Shown piece by piece: positions 53,839 to 62,124 of a stretch of DNA of 64,000 nucleotides. The DNA comes from Marinospirillum perlucidum (GTDB lineage Bacteria; Pseudomonadota; Gammaproteobacteria; Pseudomonadales; Halomonadaceae): contig NZ_QFWJ01000001.1 of assembly GCF_003336805.1 (NCBI RefSeq), positions 434,001 through 498,000 on the forward strand. Reading direction: 5' to 3'. A program made the position numbers and the translations under genes. The number at the start of each line of letters is the position of its first letter. The first letter of the stretch is position 1. Below the pieces are notes generated by a model, which worked only from the letters and a program-made list of their open reading frames with translations, had not been told where the DNA came from and searched no databases.

Positions 53839-54219
53839 ATGCATCCTCATTTTATTACTGAGCTGGCCACCTGGTGCGCCCTGGTCATCGAAAGCCTGGG
53901 CATCGGCCTGATTACGGTGATGCTGGTGTATGCCCTGACGCGTTCGGGCATCGAGCTGCTGCAACGCCAGCCTAAAGACTGGGTCTTCAGTGAGCTGCGT
54001 CTGCGCCTGGGGCGGGGGATTCTACTCGGCCTGGAAATCCTTATTGCAGCCGACATCATTTATACCGTTGCCGTGGAGCTGACCTTCCAGACGGTTGGTG
54101 TTCTGGCGTTGGTGGTGATTATCCGTACCTTCCTGAGTTTTACCCTGGAAGTGGAATTGACCGGACGCTGGCCCTGGCAGGAAGGCGGACAAAAGGATGA
54201 CAAAGAGGGCCTGAGCTGA
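53839..54219 (+). CDS. DUF1622 membrane protein
   Basis: A 126-aa protein with three membrane helices (about residues 11-33, 53-75 and 79-97). RLRLGRGILLGLEILIAADIIYTV is the family signature (GRGILLGLEILIAADII). Function unknown. ATG 53839 has AGGGGG upstream. Confidence 0.88.
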   Translation: MHPHFITELATWCALVIESLGIGLITVMLVYALTRSGIELLQRQPKDWVFSELRLRLGRGILLGLEILIAADIIYTVAVELTFQTVGVLALVVIIRTFLSFTLEVELTGRWPWQEGGQKDDKEGLS

Positions 54220-54254
54220 ATCGAAATAAAATTTCAGTTCAGGCAAAAAAATGC

Positions 54255-54282
54255 TTGCAATTCAGTGAGTGACACCTATAAT
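54255..54282 (+). promoter_or_regulatory. Sigma70 promoter of the tRNA-Val gene
   Basis: -35 TTGCAA at 54255-54260 and -10 TATAAT at 54277-54282, 16 bases apart, 41 bases ahead of the tRNA. Confidence 0.85.
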
Positions 54283-54323
54283 AGCGCACCATTGAAAGGC
54301 AACAGCCCTTCAACCGATTTTAC

Positions 54324-54400
<77 letters not shown>

Positions 54401-54407
54401 AAATATG

Positions 54408-54444
54408 AAAAAGCCGCCCGATATCTATCGGGCGGCTTTTTTTA
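54408..54444 (+). terminator. Terminator of the tRNA-Val gene
   Basis: Stem AAAGCCGCCCGAT / ATCGGGCGGCTTT with loop ATCT, then a T-run. Confidence 0.95.
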
Positions 54445-54610
54445 TGCTTTCTGATTTTCAAGAAGCTTTTCATTAACTGGATCAGCAAGTTAAGTGCGCC
54501 ACATCAATAATTATCCTTTGTTTATGGTATATAAACGCTTCGTTAACCGATCGCTCAGTATTTGCTCATCCAGATCACTGCGGCGCCAATAAAAATCTAA
54601 CTAAATTAGG

Positions 54611-55129
54611 GTGTTTGCAGAAGTGGGCGGCTTGATCATCTCTATATCACTTTTGGCTTTTTGTCTGGTGCTCTTTACGTCTTTTCTCATGCGGTATCGC
54701 GCCTGTATGGCGGATAAGAATGCAGACGTCCATCGCCTGGAAGTGCAATTACAGGATAAGCAAACGCAACTGGACAGCTACATCCAGAGAAATCCTGAAA
54801 GCTTGATGAAGCTCCTGGCGGAGAGTATTGAAAAAACCTCCCGGGAGATTGCAGAGCTGAGAGCAGATGAAGCTGACAATGAATTATTAATACAACAAAA
54901 AGAAAACCAGCTGCACCGGGTACAGGTGCAAATGACCGAGATCGCTGATTCCATTCAGGTCACCACCCTGGATTGCCCCACCTGCGGCCTTCCCCTGATT
55001 AACAGGAAATTTCACCCGGTTGACGGTTATCTCGCCGGGCATCGAATCGAGCTGGAAAGCGAATACGTTGAATACCAGTGCGGACTGGCCTTGAAGGATG
55101 GTGTGGTGGTTTCCCCTTGTAGGGGATAA
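54611..55129 (+). CDS. Membrane-anchored coiled-coil protein with Cys motif
   Basis: A 172-aa protein: one N-terminal membrane helix (about residues 7-28), a long coiled coil (about 35-115, rich in Gln, Glu and Leu), and a C-terminal part with CPTCG and two further Cys (CGLAL and PCRG), possibly a zinc site. No family recognised. The GTG start at 54611 is weakly supported. Confidence 0.62.
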   Translation: MFAEVGGLIISISLLAFCLVLFTSFLMRYRACMADKNADVHRLEVQLQDKQTQLDSYIQRNPESLMKLLAESIEKTSREIAELRADEADNELLIQQKENQLHRVQVQMTEIADSIQVTTLDCPTCGLPLINRKFHPVDGYLAGHRIELESEYVEYQCGLALKDGVVVSPCRG

Positions 55130-55292
55130 CTGCCGGGGCAATAGCCTGCTCGTTTAAACCTGCATGAAAAACAAATGTTTTCACTTGCTTACATAAAGTT
55201 AACACTTTTGGTAGAATAACCCTTTAGATTCTGGGCTTAAAAAGTTTCTAGCTCTGCCGGGCTGGTAATTAATGGATTTATAAGGGGTCGCT

Positions 55293-55691
55293 ATGCGTTT
55301 TTCATTTATTGGGGTGGTCTTGATGGCGGTTTTCCTGACTGCCTGTGGGTCCGAGGAACCCCAGGGGTTATTGGAAGATCAGGTTCGTCAGCAAATTCGG
55401 CAATATCTGGCTGAAGAATACAGAGACCCTGATGCCATCCGTTTTCGCAATGAAGGTTTTTCCTCCTACGATCTGGAAACGGCTACCTTTATCGGCGGAT
55501 TTCTACCCCAGGCCACCAGCTTTATGTTCTGTGGCGAAGTAAATGGTAAAAACGAATTTGGGGCCTATACCGGCAACAAAAAATTCGCCCTCATCTATCT
55601 GGCCGCAACCGACTCCGAACAGGCCCCGGACATAGATATCGCCTACAAGGGTACCCATCTGTATAGTTCTTATTCTCAGGATTGCCGCTAA
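55293..55691 (+). CDS. Lipoprotein of unknown function
   Basis: A 132-aa lipoprotein: signal with lipobox LTAC at residues 15-18, then EDQVRQQIRQYLAEEYRDPDAIRF and a strand-rich end with FMFCGEVNGKNEFGAYTGNK (CGEVNGKNEFGAYTG). This pattern, DPDAIRFRN then CGEVNGKNEFGAY, occurs in small periplasmic proteins of unknown role. Start has AAGGGG upstream. Confidence 0.8.
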   Translation: MRFSFIGVVLMAVFLTACGSEEPQGLLEDQVRQQIRQYLAEEYRDPDAIRFRNEGFSSYDLETATFIGGFLPQATSFMFCGEVNGKNEFGAYTGNKKFALIYLAATDSEQAPDIDIAYKGTHLYSSYSQDCR

Positions 55692-55770
55692 TTCCTGTTA
55701 TGGCTTCTCAGCTGCCTTCTAGAGGTAGCTGAGAACGACTAGTCCTCCAAATCCTACCTAGCTTGTTGGC

Positions 55771-56169
55771 AAGGAAATCATCGCGAAGAGCGCAAGCGCA
55801 TGCCAAGCCTGCCAATGCCTGATTCGATACCAAGACAGGAAAGCCGATCAATTCCAGGGAAGGGGTTTTGACTCTCACCTTACTTGATCTCCTGCACTCA
55901 TTACCGACTGCTCATGCTTTTTGCACGCTTTCTTTCTGGTGAAAGCACGCTTTTAGCCGTGAATAAATAAAAAAGTATTTAATATCAGTTGGTTGAGAAT
56001 TCAGAAGAGAAGATAGCGAGCGCACATCTATTCAGGATAGGCGGCATGCACGGTTTGTCGGGAAAGTTTGATCTGAGTTCTGGTAAATCAGCAGTAGATA
56101 CAGTAGGTTGGGGGAAAAGGTAGGCAGATATCCAGATCGTGGAAACGCGCATGCTTACTATTAAAAGTT
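55771..56169 (+). repeat. Extended leader repeat, copy Y, with decayed fumarase tail
   Basis: Begins AAGGAAATCATCGC, 14 bases identical to the fumarase tail at 13403, and then follows copy X with nearly the same spacing (150 versus 152 bases) to the leader core at 55921-56169. The tail part is decayed: the fumarase stop codon and reading frame are lost, though the CCAGGGAAGGGGTTTT remnant of the terminator persists. The core keeps about 88 per cent identity by hand count. Confidence 0.88.
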
Positions 56170-56238
56170 TTGTGCACCGCACAATATATAAGTAATTGAA
56201 AATTAAGTAAATATTGTATCTTTTGCGCTTAATCAACA

Positions 56239-56348
56239 GTTAGACAAATTTGAACTTTCGTGCAAGGCTTGAAGCCTAAGCGTTGCCGCGAAAGCGAGCT
56301 TGCGGCGGACAAAGCGGAGAGCTTCAAGTAGAGCGCAAATTAGTCAAC
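56239..56348. other. Structured non-coding region between leader repeat and first cassette
   Basis: An imperfect long inverted repeat: GTTAGACAAATTTG at 56239 pairs with CAAATTAGTCAAC at 56336, CTTGAAGC with GCTTCAAG further in, and CCGC/GCGG inside. No gene is seen from 55692 to 56506 other than the leader repeat, this structure and an attC-like end. The order of the core bases is not that of an attC. Confidence 0.5.
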
Positions 56349-56448
56349 CCCAGGCGGTGTGGTCGCCCTGATCAGGCAAGGAGTGTTCCAGAGAAATGGA
56401 GTTAACTATTCAATTTAAAGACTACCCTGCAGCCTCACAAAACAATAC

Positions 56449-56492
56449 GGACCAGCGGACGCTAACGCGCCGCTGACCTATGGTCGTTAGGC
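56449..56492 (+). other. attC-like right half before the first cassette
   Basis: GGACCAGCGG-ACGCTAACGCG-CCGCTGACC forms a stem, followed by GGTCGTTAGGC, a consensus R' core (GTTAGGC at 56486-56492). The left core is unclear; ACAAAAC near 56437 is the best candidate. Confidence 0.6.
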
Positions 56493-56506
56493 TTACAGGA
56501 GTATAG

Positions 56507-57004
56507 ATGAACGACGATGAACTTTTACAGCTCCTTTCTCTGAAGCGTACGTGGCTTGACGATATCGTTGGAGTTTTTCTGAAGCGTCCGAATGGTGTCG
56601 CGGAAATCGACGCTGTGGTGGCATCGCTACTCAAGACCGACCGCAACATGGGTGCCGAGGGCGAGGCGACCGTAACTAGGACAATCAATAACTTCTGCAT
56701 TAACGCGGGTGATGAAGAGGGGAAGGTACGACACCCAATTTTCGAACGTATCGGTCCAGCGCAATACCGGCTTCTTACATTCCCGAACGCACCGGACCTT
56801 ATTGAAGTTCAGAAGATACAGTTCGCTGAACACGCGTATCAGCGCCTTTGGGAGTTCTTTGTCAGTCATGCTAAGAAGAAGCCCAAGTGGAACGAGCTTA
56901 CAAAGCGTCAGCGGCTAGAAGCGTTTGCGAGAAATCTCAAGGAAAACGAACAGTTGCAGAAGTTGCTGGAAGCATACGGGGGGCAACCTCCCCTTACCGT
57001 CTAA
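56507..57004 (+). CDS. Integron cassette gene of unknown function
   Basis: A 165-aa soluble protein without a recognised family. The N-terminal 60 residues (WLDDIVGVFLKRPNGVAEI, then a helix) could be a winged-helix domain of the kind that precedes effector domains. The rest is helical and charged. It is bounded by GTTAGGC 15 bases upstream and an attC-like site nine bases downstream, so it is a gene cassette. Codon use differs from core genes. Confidence 0.75.
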   Translation: MNDDELLQLLSLKRTWLDDIVGVFLKRPNGVAEIDAVVASLLKTDRNMGAEGEATVTRTINNFCINAGDEEGKVRHPIFERIGPAQYRLLTFPNAPDLIEVQKIQFAEHAYQRLWEFFVSHAKKKPKWNELTKRQRLEAFARNLKENEQLQKLLEAYGGQPPLTV

Positions 57005-57012
57005 TCGCAAAG

Positions 57013-57084
57013 GCCTAACCATCGGCTCCAAGCGACCCGGGAGAGCGGCGCGGCCACTTTCCCGGGCGCCTGAGCCGTGCCGTT
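57013..57084 (+). other. attC-like site interrupted by a small element
   Basis: GCCTAAC (57013-57019) as R'' and GCCGTT (57079-57084) with ATGT resuming at 57254 as R'. Arms CGGCTC / GAGCCG and CCCGGGAG / CTTTCCCGGG pair. The GTT of the core is followed by the inserted element, and a second GTT follows the element. Confidence 0.8.
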
Positions 57085-57250
57085 CAGGCTGTAGAAAAAA
57101 CTAAGAGGCCTCAGGTTTTGAGAGTTTTCCGCGCTCCTATGTAAATTCTGGAGTTTCTGATGATAAAAAGTGCTCCAGAATTCACGTAGAGTCAGCATTT
57201 TTAGTACAAAAAATGATCAATTTTATAGACTGAGGTTTTTCTACAGCCTC
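57085..57250 (+). mobile_element. Small non-autonomous element with AGGCTGTAG ends, copy 2
   Basis: A 166-bp element with ends CAGGCTGTAG / CTACAGCCTC, no open frame, related along most of its length to 14991-15133 with one extra stretch of about 23 bases near its right end. Flanked on both sides by GTT (57082-57084 and 57251-57253), an apparent 3-bp target duplication within an attC core. Confidence 0.85.
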
Positions 57251-57295
57251 GTTATGTGCTTTGACACCTGATACGTTACAGGGTACATTCAAGGG

Positions 57296-57574
57296 ATGAT
57301 TCGAAGCTTCAAACACAAGGGCTTGGCAAAATTCTTCAAGTCCGGCAGCACTGCAGGGATTCAGGCCGCTCATGAAAAGAGGCTTCGGCTAATTCTCGGT
57401 AGATTGAATGCAGCATCGAATGCCAAAGATATGGACTTACCCGGTCTTCGCTTGCACGAGCTCTCTGGCAATCGTGCCGGAATCTGGTCAGTGACCGTCA
57501 GCGGTAACTGGCGAGTGACTTTCCGGTTCGAAGACGGAGATGCCGAGATTGTGAACTACGAAGATTATCACTGA
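57296..57574 (+). CDS. higB: HigB-type RelE-family toxin (integron cassette)
   Basis: A 92-aa toxin. [21 protein letters not shown] at the start and [22 protein letters not shown] at the end are HigB hallmarks ([14 protein letters not shown]). HigB cuts mRNA at the ribosome. The toxin precedes its antitoxin, the usual higBA order. It has about 42 bases between the attC core and its start, enough for its own promoter. Confidence 0.95.
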   Translation: MIRSFKHKGLAKFFKSGSTAGIQAAHEKRLRLILGRLNAASNAKDMDLPGLRLHELSGNRAGIWSVTVSGNWRVTFRFEDGDAEIVNYEDYH

Positions 57575-57584
57575 GGTACCGCCA

Positions 57585-57872
57585 ATGTTAATGCACAACC
57601 CTCCGCACCCGGGTGAAGTGCTGCGAGAGCTTTGTCTTGAGCCCCTTGGCCTTTCTGTCACAGCAGCAGCAGAGGCATTGGGCGTTAGCCGCAAAACGCT
57701 GAGTGCCGTGTTGAATGGCAAGGCCGGCATTAGTCCAGAAATGGCGATCCGGCTCTCTATCGCTTTCGATACCTCGGCAGAAAGCTGGCTAAATCAGCAG
57801 TCCCAATATGAACTTTGGCATGCTGAACAACATCGCAAAGAGCTCAACGTGAAGAAGCTTGTTGCGGCCTGA
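57585..57872 (+). CDS. higA: HigA-type XRE antitoxin
   Basis: A 95-aa antitoxin with an XRE helix-turn-helix ([19 protein letters not shown], then [16 protein letters not shown]). It begins [20 protein letters not shown] as in many HigA proteins. Ten bases after higB, it neutralises the toxin and represses the pair through its HTH. Confidence 0.95.
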   Translation: MLMHNPPHPGEVLRELCLEPLGLSVTAAAEALGVSRKTLSAVLNGKAGISPEMAIRLSIAFDTSAESWLNQQSQYELWHAEQHRKELNVKKLVAA

Positions 57873-57879
57873 GGCAGCA

Positions 57880-57957
57880 CATAACCAAGCCATGCACCGG
57901 ATGCCAAAACCTCCGCTTCGCTGCGGTTCTGTCACCGGTGATAGCGGGCGCTAAAGC
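57880..57957 (+). other. attC-like site after higBA
   Basis: ACATAAC (R'' at about 57879-57885) to GGGCGCTAAAG (R' with GCT instead of GTT), with CACCGG / CCGGTG and CCGC-TTCG-GCGG stems between. The R' mutation may make it a poor substrate. Confidence 0.7.
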
Positions 57958-58031
57958 GGGAAATCCGAGTCATGGCACCTGATACCCATCCGTGTCAAAA
58001 TTAGGTGATACGAGAACGAGAGGTCTTGTCC

Positions 58032-58256
58032 ATGAATCTACAGAAAATTGAAGACGAGGCGCTACACCTCCCTAAGGAGGAGCGAGCCCAATTGATCCAG
58101 CGGTTGGTATTGAGTCTGGAATCTCCTTCTGAGGAGGAGCTTAGGTCCGATTGGTTGCTTGAGGCTCGCCGTAGAAGCGAAGAGCTCGACAATGGCACAG
58201 TACAGGCTGTGTCTGTTGAGGATGTTATGAGGAAGGCCAGAGCACTGATCAAATGA
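58032..58256 (+). CDS. Unstab_antitox-type addiction module antitoxin
   Basis: A 74-aa acidic protein: EDEALHLPKEERAQLIQRLVLSL is the family signature (LPKEERAQLIQRLVLSLE), with a C-terminal toxin-binding helix. ATG 58032 has GAGAGG upstream. Overlaps the toxin gene by four bases (ATGA), antitoxin first. Confidence 0.9.
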   Translation: MNLQKIEDEALHLPKEERAQLIQRLVLSLESPSEEELRSDWLLEARRRSEELDNGTVQAVSVEDVMRKARALIK

Positions 58257-58546
58257 ACTATGATTTTCACCCGGCAGCGGAAGCCGAGTTCCTGGAGTCA
58301 GTTGGTTATTTCGAATCAAAAGTTCCGGGATTGGGTGGTGCCTTGATCGAGGAGTTTGAGGCCCTGGCCAATTTAGTTGGCGAGTCACCAAAAGCCTGGC
58401 AAGTCGAGCTGCCACCAGATATTCGCAGAGTGCCCCTTCACAGATTTCCCCTGTCTATCGTTTACCGAGAAATGTCTGATGGTTTTCAGGTTCTGGCCGT
58501 TGCCCATGACCGTCGGCGTCCGCAGTACTGGCTGGGCCGGCTTTAA
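58253..58546 (+). CDS. ParE/RelE-superfamily toxin
   Basis: A 97-aa toxin. YDFHPAAEAEFLESVGYFES and later DIRRVPLHRFPLSIVYREMSDG, with a closing VLAVAHDRRRPQYWLGR (VAHDRRRPQYW), are typical for this branch. ParE proteins poison gyrase and RelE ones cut mRNA; the exact target is open. Its last codons run into the attC that follows. Confidence 0.93.
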   Translation: MNYDFHPAAEAEFLESVGYFESKVPGLGGALIEEFEALANLVGESPKAWQVELPPDIRRVPLHRFPLSIVYREMSDGFQVLAVAHDRRRPQYWLGRL

Positions 58547-58618
58547 CAATCAGCTGCACAGCGACCGATTTTCCGCCGCTTCGCGGCTCCAAACCGGCGC
58601 GTGAGCCGGGCGTTAAAA
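58541..58618 (+). other. attC-like site after the ParE-type cassette
   Basis: CTTTAAC (58541-58547) to GGGCGTTAAAA (GTTAAAA at 58612-58618). Internal arms CCGATTTT / AAACCGG and the CCGCCGCTTCGCGG loop match the common attC shape. The best conserved attC of the window. After it, 58619-58800 holds no feature I can recognise and the cassette array ends. Confidence 0.88.
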
Positions 58619-58809
58619 ATTCGAAATCCCTCGCTGATTCTTGTGCTCAAGCAATAAGCTGCCTTCCTAATGCCTGATCAAGTGAATTTCACCAACGCTA
58701 AGTGCATCTAGACGCCAAGCATTTGGCTCTAAGCAGCAGCAAAGCTTTTGCATTCCTTTTCTCTTTATACCATTATTGTACGATACTTGTATTTTGATGG
58801 GTGAATCGC

Positions 58810-59541
58810 ATGCAGCAACTGATCGCTGGGGCTGGGCAGGGCATCGGTCTTGAGCTGGTGAGGCAATCGCTGGTAGAAAGTCACTGGAAGCGTATTTACG
58901 CCCTCTATCGCACGTCCGGTGAGGCCTTGCAGCAATTAGCTGACGAAGATTCGCGTTTAATCTGCCTGCAGGTGGATCAGCAGAAGGATGAAGATCTGGC
59001 CAAGTTGCCTGAGCAACTGGACGGTAAATTACAGCGGGTCATCAATACGGCGGGTCTTTTGCATTCGCAAGCTTTAGGTATCCATCCGGAAAAGAGCCTT
59101 CAGCAGCTCAGTCGCCAGGCCCTGCAAGAGGTTATGAGCGTCAATGCCATTAATCACCTGCTATTGCTACAGGCGTTACAGCCACGCCTGGCACGTCGGG
59201 GGCCTTTGCAGCTGGTATCCTTGTCGGCCAAGGTGGGCAGTATTGCTGATAACCGCCTGGGGGGCTGGTATGCTTATCGAGCCAGCAAGGCGGCTTTGAA
59301 TCAGCTGCTGAAAACCCTGTCGATCGAGATGCGGCGTTGGAACCCCGAAAGTCTGGTTGTTGCCCTGCATCCCGGTACCACGGCCACTGAGCTTTCAGCA
59401 CCCTTTCAGCAGCGGGTTCCTCCCGAGCAGCTTTTCTCGGTTGAACGCACGGCCCGTCAGCTTTTAGAGGTTATGGCCGGTCTGGATGCCGAGGCCAGTG
59501 GCGGTTTTTATTCCTGGGATGGAAGCCGCTTGCCCTGGTGA
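58810..59541 (+). CDS. Short-chain dehydrogenase/reductase
   Basis: A 243-aa SDR, related to CsgA/C-factor-like carbonyl reductases. The coenzyme loop GAGQGIG is at residues 7-13; the catalytic set is S in SLSAKVGS, Y-x3-K as YAYRASK. Ends in GGFYSWDGSRLPW. Start is ATG 58810 or the GTG three codons before (58801). Substrate unknown. Confidence 0.9.
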   Translation: MQQLIAGAGQGIGLELVRQSLVESHWKRIYALYRTSGEALQQLADEDSRLICLQVDQQKDEDLAKLPEQLDGKLQRVINTAGLLHSQALGIHPEKSLQQLSRQALQEVMSVNAINHLLLLQALQPRLARRGPLQLVSLSAKVGSIADNRLGGWYAYRASKAALNQLLKTLSIEMRRWNPESLVVALHPGTTATELSAPFQQRVPPEQLFSVERTARQLLEVMAGLDAEASGGFYSWDGSRLPW

Positions 59542-59565
59542 AAGAGGTTTGCGAAAAGAGGTTGG

Positions 59566-60369
59566 ATGGCTACTAAAGAGTATTATCGTCGGGGACCGGA
59601 TCACCGCCAGGGGCGTTCTCTGGGGTTTGCCGAGCTGCGCCGCCAGTTTGATTTTCGCAGTATTCGTATTGGACACTGGGTCAGGCCGGAAGAGCAGGCC
59701 CAAGCCGCAGTGCATTTCTATGATGCCCTGATGGATTTGATGTGTCTGCTGCAGGGCAATGAAACCCTGATCACCCTGCGTGGCCAGCTTTCCCTGAGTT
59801 ATGGCACCGGAGGCCGCCGTGGGGTGGCCGCGCATTATTCCCCGGCGGAGCGCAATCTGGCTCTGGCCAAGAATGCCGGGCCGGGTAGTTTGGCGCATGA
59901 ATGGTTTCACGCCCTGGATCACTATCTGGTGCAGCAGCTTTTTGTGAAGCCGCCCAAGGGGTTCTTTGCTTCCAGCGCCTGGCTGCAGGATCATCCGACC
60001 CGCCCGCACCCGATTAATGCCTGTCTTGAAGCTTGTTTTCGCAGTATTTTCCTGTCTCCCGATGGTCAAGAGCCCAGTGCGCTTTTTCAGGCGTCACTGG
60101 CTCAGGATCGCAGTCAGGGCAGTGTTTATTACAGCCTGCCTGAAGAAATGGCCGCCCGGGCCTTTGAAGCCTATATTCAGGATGCCTGGATTACCAACCA
60201 TTATCTGGTTAAAGGAAGCCTGCAATCACCGGAAGCCAAGCGTGGGCTCTATCCGCAAGGGGAGCAGCGCGAAGCCATCAAAGTCGCTTTTGAGGCCTAT
60301 TTTTCCCGCCTGGGGCCAGCCCTCAGGGCGCAGCAGGAGGCAAGATCACATAAAAGTGGCTTGCTGTAG
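59566..60369 (+). CDS. CLCA_X family protein (putative zinc metalloprotease-like)
   Basis: A 267-aa protein with an HExxH-type zinc motif in LAHEWFHALDHYL (about residues 109-113). The flanking GYGTGGRRGVAAHYSPAERNLALAKN block identifies the CLCA_X group (GTGGRRGVAAHYSP). No signal peptide. Its ATG is 24 bases after the SDR gene, likely one transcription unit. Activity has not been established for the family as far as I know. Confidence 0.85.
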   Translation: MATKEYYRRGPDHRQGRSLGFAELRRQFDFRSIRIGHWVRPEEQAQAAVHFYDALMDLMCLLQGNETLITLRGQLSLSYGTGGRRGVAAHYSPAERNLALAKNAGPGSLAHEWFHALDHYLVQQLFVKPPKGFFASSAWLQDHPTRPHPINACLEACFRSIFLSPDGQEPSALFQASLAQDRSQGSVYYSLPEEMAARAFEAYIQDAWITNHYLVKGSLQSPEAKRGLYPQGEQREAIKVAFEAYFSRLGPALRAQQEARSHKSGLL

Positions 60370-60435
60370 CCGGAAACAACTGTCAATCTTAAGTTACTCT
60401 TTTTAAGAATCTTGGGGAAGCTACGAGATTTCAGG

Positions 60436-62112
60436 ATGAAAAAATTTGCCTACTGGATGTTGTTGTTTCTCCTGCACCTGCCTGGAGCGGCGGTTGCGGA
60501 GGACTTGTACTGGCTGGAGTATTCGCAGTCTTCTTTGCCCAATTCTGCCGAGCAGGAAGGGGTGAGGGAGGTCTTTGACTGGAATAGCAATCTTAATCTG
60601 GGCCTTCAGGATGAAGTTATCTGGCTGCGTTTTACCACGTCGGAAGACCTGAGCGACCAAGAGCTTTACATCAATAACCCTCTGCTGCACCAGGTGACCC
60701 TCTTTCAACTGTCACCGGAAACAACCTTTGCCGCCATCTGGCAGCCGGTGAATCCGGTTCTGGAAGTCTCTTTTTTGGGCGAGAAGCGACCGGCAGCCCG
60801 GCCGCGTTTTAGCCTGGAGGCAGACAGCCGTTATCTTTTGCGTCTGGAAACCAGCCAGGCCGTGCGCTTGGGCATCTTTATGCAGACTCGGGAGGCCACC
60901 GCCCGTGACCAGCAGCTTTTTTACCTGCTGCAAGGGGCTTATTTCGGTCTGGTATTGGGCTTGGCTATCTATAATTTGCTGCTTTACCAGCGCCTGAAAG
61001 ACCCCAGCTATCTCTGGTATGTGGGTTTTGCTTGCAGTGTGGCCCTGTATTTCTTTTTTCAGAAGGGGCTGAGCTTTAATTTTCTGCCTTTTCTCAGCCT
61101 TGCCGCCAATGAATCCCTGATGTTTACCGCGACCGGGTTAAGCAATCTTTTAACCCTGGAATTTGTACGCCGTTTTCTGCGTCTGGATCATCAGGACCCC
61201 TGGCTCGTCCCCTCCTTCCACTGGATGCAGCGGGTCTTGCTGGTTCTACTGCCGCTGGCCTGGCTACCCTGGCCGGGATTGATGGTTCTGGTTTATTCGC
61301 TGGTCAGCCCCGTGGTGATCCTGCTGGTGGTTGTAGCCAGTTGGCGAGCCTGGAAGCTGAGAGCCTTTCGGCCTGCCCGTTGGCTGCTGCTGGCCTGGAG
61401 CTTCCTAATTTTGGGCGTCACCCTGTTTATTCTTGCCGCCCAGGGCATTCTGCCTCATCACTTTTTAACCTACTATGGTTTTCAACTGGGGGCGGTCAGC
61501 GAAATTCTGCTCTTCTCCCTGGCGCTTGCCGATCGCATTCAGGTTTTACAGCAGGAAAAGGAAGAGCTGGCTGGTGATCGTCTGGTTTTGCAGCAGCTCA
61601 GTGATCGTGACAGCTTGACCGGGCTGTTTAACCGTCGCCACCTGGATAGCTACCTGGATAAAGCGCTCAGTTGTCTGAGGGAAGAAAAGCTGCCGCTGGT
61701 GGTGGCGCTGGTGGATCTGGATGATTTCAAGCAGTTCAATGATACCTGGGGCCATCTTCAGGGTGATCTGGCTTTACAGCATTTTAGTCAGTTGCTTAAG
61801 GAAAAGGCGCGCGAAGAGGTCAAGATTCACCGTTATGGCGGCGAAGAATTTGCCCTGGTGTTTCTGGGCTTGCCTTTAGAAGCTACAACCCGCTGGATTG
61901 AAAGCTGTTTGCATGAACTACAAGAGCGCCCCTTTGCAGTTACGGAAGCTGATCAGGTGACTTTGACCGCTACCGCGGGTGTGGCTGAAGGTCTGGAAAC
62001 GGATACTGCAGCCAATTTGCTGGAAAGGGCGGATAAAGCCCTCTATCAGGGTAAAAGGGATGGGAAGAATACCCTGGTGATCAGTCAAGAATTTACCCAA
62101 CAGGCAACTTAA
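60436..62112 (+). CDS. 7TMR-DISM sensor diguanylate cyclase
   Basis: A 558-aa c-di-GMP synthase. Signal peptide ending AVAE, a periplasmic 7TMR-DISMED2-like domain (about residues 25-150), seven membrane helices (about 165-365), and a C-terminal GGDEF domain with GGEEF near residue 468 and DRDSLTGLFNRRHLD at its start. The metal and substrate residues look intact. No clear RxxD inhibitory site five residues before GGEEF, so product inhibition may be lacking. ATG 60436 is chosen because the signal peptide starts there. Confidence 0.93.
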   Translation: MKKFAYWMLLFLLHLPGAAVAEDLYWLEYSQSSLPNSAEQEGVREVFDWNSNLNLGLQDEVIWLRFTTSEDLSDQELYINNPLLHQVTLFQLSPETTFAAIWQPVNPVLEVSFLGEKRPAARPRFSLEADSRYLLRLETSQAVRLGIFMQTREATARDQQLFYLLQGAYFGLVLGLAIYNLLLYQRLKDPSYLWYVGFACSVALYFFFQKGLSFNFLPFLSLAANESLMFTATGLSNLLTLEFVRRFLRLDHQDPWLVPSFHWMQRVLLVLLPLAWLPWPGLMVLVYSLVSPVVILLVVVASWRAWKLRAFRPARWLLLAWSFLILGVTLFILAAQGILPHHFLTYYGFQLGAVSEILLFSLALADRIQVLQQEKEELAGDRLVLQQLSDRDSLTGLFNRRHLDSYLDKALSCLREEKLPLVVALVDLDDFKQFNDTWGHLQGDLALQHFSQLLKEKAREEVKIHRYGGEEFALVFLGLPLEATTRWIESCLHELQERPFAVTEADQVTLTATAGVAEGLETDTAANLLERADKALYQGKRDGKNTLVISQEFTQQAT

Positions 62113-62124
62113 AACAGGTGGGCC

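Noticed and set aside
56239-56348. Calling the long stem-loop an attC site.
   Set aside because: The core order is GTTAGAC...GTCAAC instead of RYYYAAC...GTTRRRY, so it does not have attC geometry.
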